DNA from: Rotaria sp. Silwood1
Taxonomy: Eukaryota; Rotifera; Eurotatoria; Philodinida; Philodinidae
Length of the DNA: 64,000 nucleotides
Reading direction: 5' to 3'
NCBI GenBank assembly: GCA_905250075.1
Contig: CAJNOP010000393.1
Coordinates: forward strand, 1-64,000
Part shown: positions 63,601 through 64,000 of the stretch, piece after piece
Layout of the letters: the number at the start of each line of letters is the position of its first letter
How positions within the stretch are numbered: position 1 is the stretch's first letter
Position numbers and translations under genes: made by a program
Notes under the pieces: model-generated
Database searches by the model: none
Seen by the model: the letters and a program-made list of their open reading frames with translations, nothing else
Told to the model about the DNA's origin: nothing

Positions 63601-64000
63601 GTGCATTCATCTATTTATTAGCATACAGTGTTTGATTACTCTTGAACGAACATGCTTGTCGTTGTTATTAATATCTTTAACTACAAAAAAAAAATCCTTT
63701 TAACATATATCGAGAAATTTCATGCAACTATAGTAAATAATATTATTTCAAAACTGTAGCTCAATACTGATATGCAGAAAACGAAAGTTAAATGTAACAG
63801 TGTCAAATAAACACTATACTTGATGTAGAAGCATACATAACAAAAAATTCTTAGACTAGAGAACACTGACCTTTGAAAATATCTAATTATTATTGATCTT
63901 CTAAGTCTTTCAATAGCGTACATTGAATTACACTTTTACTAACTAATTCTATCAAAGCATGTTGTCTATATTTAATATCCTTATACGTACTTTTCTAAGA

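Overview
This is a window of an AT-rich animal genome. Genes are split by many short GT-AG introns, mostly about 45-80 bp, separated by long AT-rich spacers with small non-autonomous DNA transposons and decayed gene copies. The metazoan gene set, the tiny introns and two decayed families that I remember from rotifer proteomes all point to a rotifer, most likely a bdelloid. That assignment is inference; no marker gene settles it. I see no rRNA, convincing tRNA, CRISPR array, virus or bacterial-type operon.

Layout. 1-1944 (minus): a broken, once-spliced gene copy, followed by a MITE (about 1957-2515). 2516-10224: spacer. 10225-11693 (plus): PTB-domain adaptor. 11694-17937: spacer with a Tc1/mariner-like MITE (14030-14537). 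17938-19366 (plus): four-pass calcium-channel gamma/TARP-like protein ending in a PDZ ligand. 20469-24229 (plus): four-and-a-half-LIM (FHL) protein with two alternative first exons. 25135-29109 (minus): proteasome ubiquitin receptor Rpn10/PSMD4. 29491-32469 (minus): cytohesin Arf-GEF. 32470-42693: spacer with two decayed genes, a foldback element inside a larger palindrome, and a hAT-type MITE. 42694-46506 (minus): nuclear receptor with an ESCKA P-box. 46507-52934: spacer. 52935-60736 (minus): laminin beta chain, 18 exons, with a second hAT MITE in an intron. 60737-64000: spacer with a possible decayed coiled-coil copy.

I rebuilt all seven intact genes exon by exon. In each the reading phase closes across every junction, giving 409, 414, 398 (or 346), 391, 394, 822 and 1824 residues. 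These are ordinary metazoan functions: scaffold adaptor, receptor auxiliary subunit, LIM scaffold, proteasome, Arf signalling, transcription factor, basement membrane. They are not an obvious pathway cluster. The more unusual content is the repeat biology: two hAT MITE copies with perfect 8-bp target duplications and matched arm-length changes, and a nested palindrome with scattered TGAGCAATA motifs. I found no convincing new biological system.
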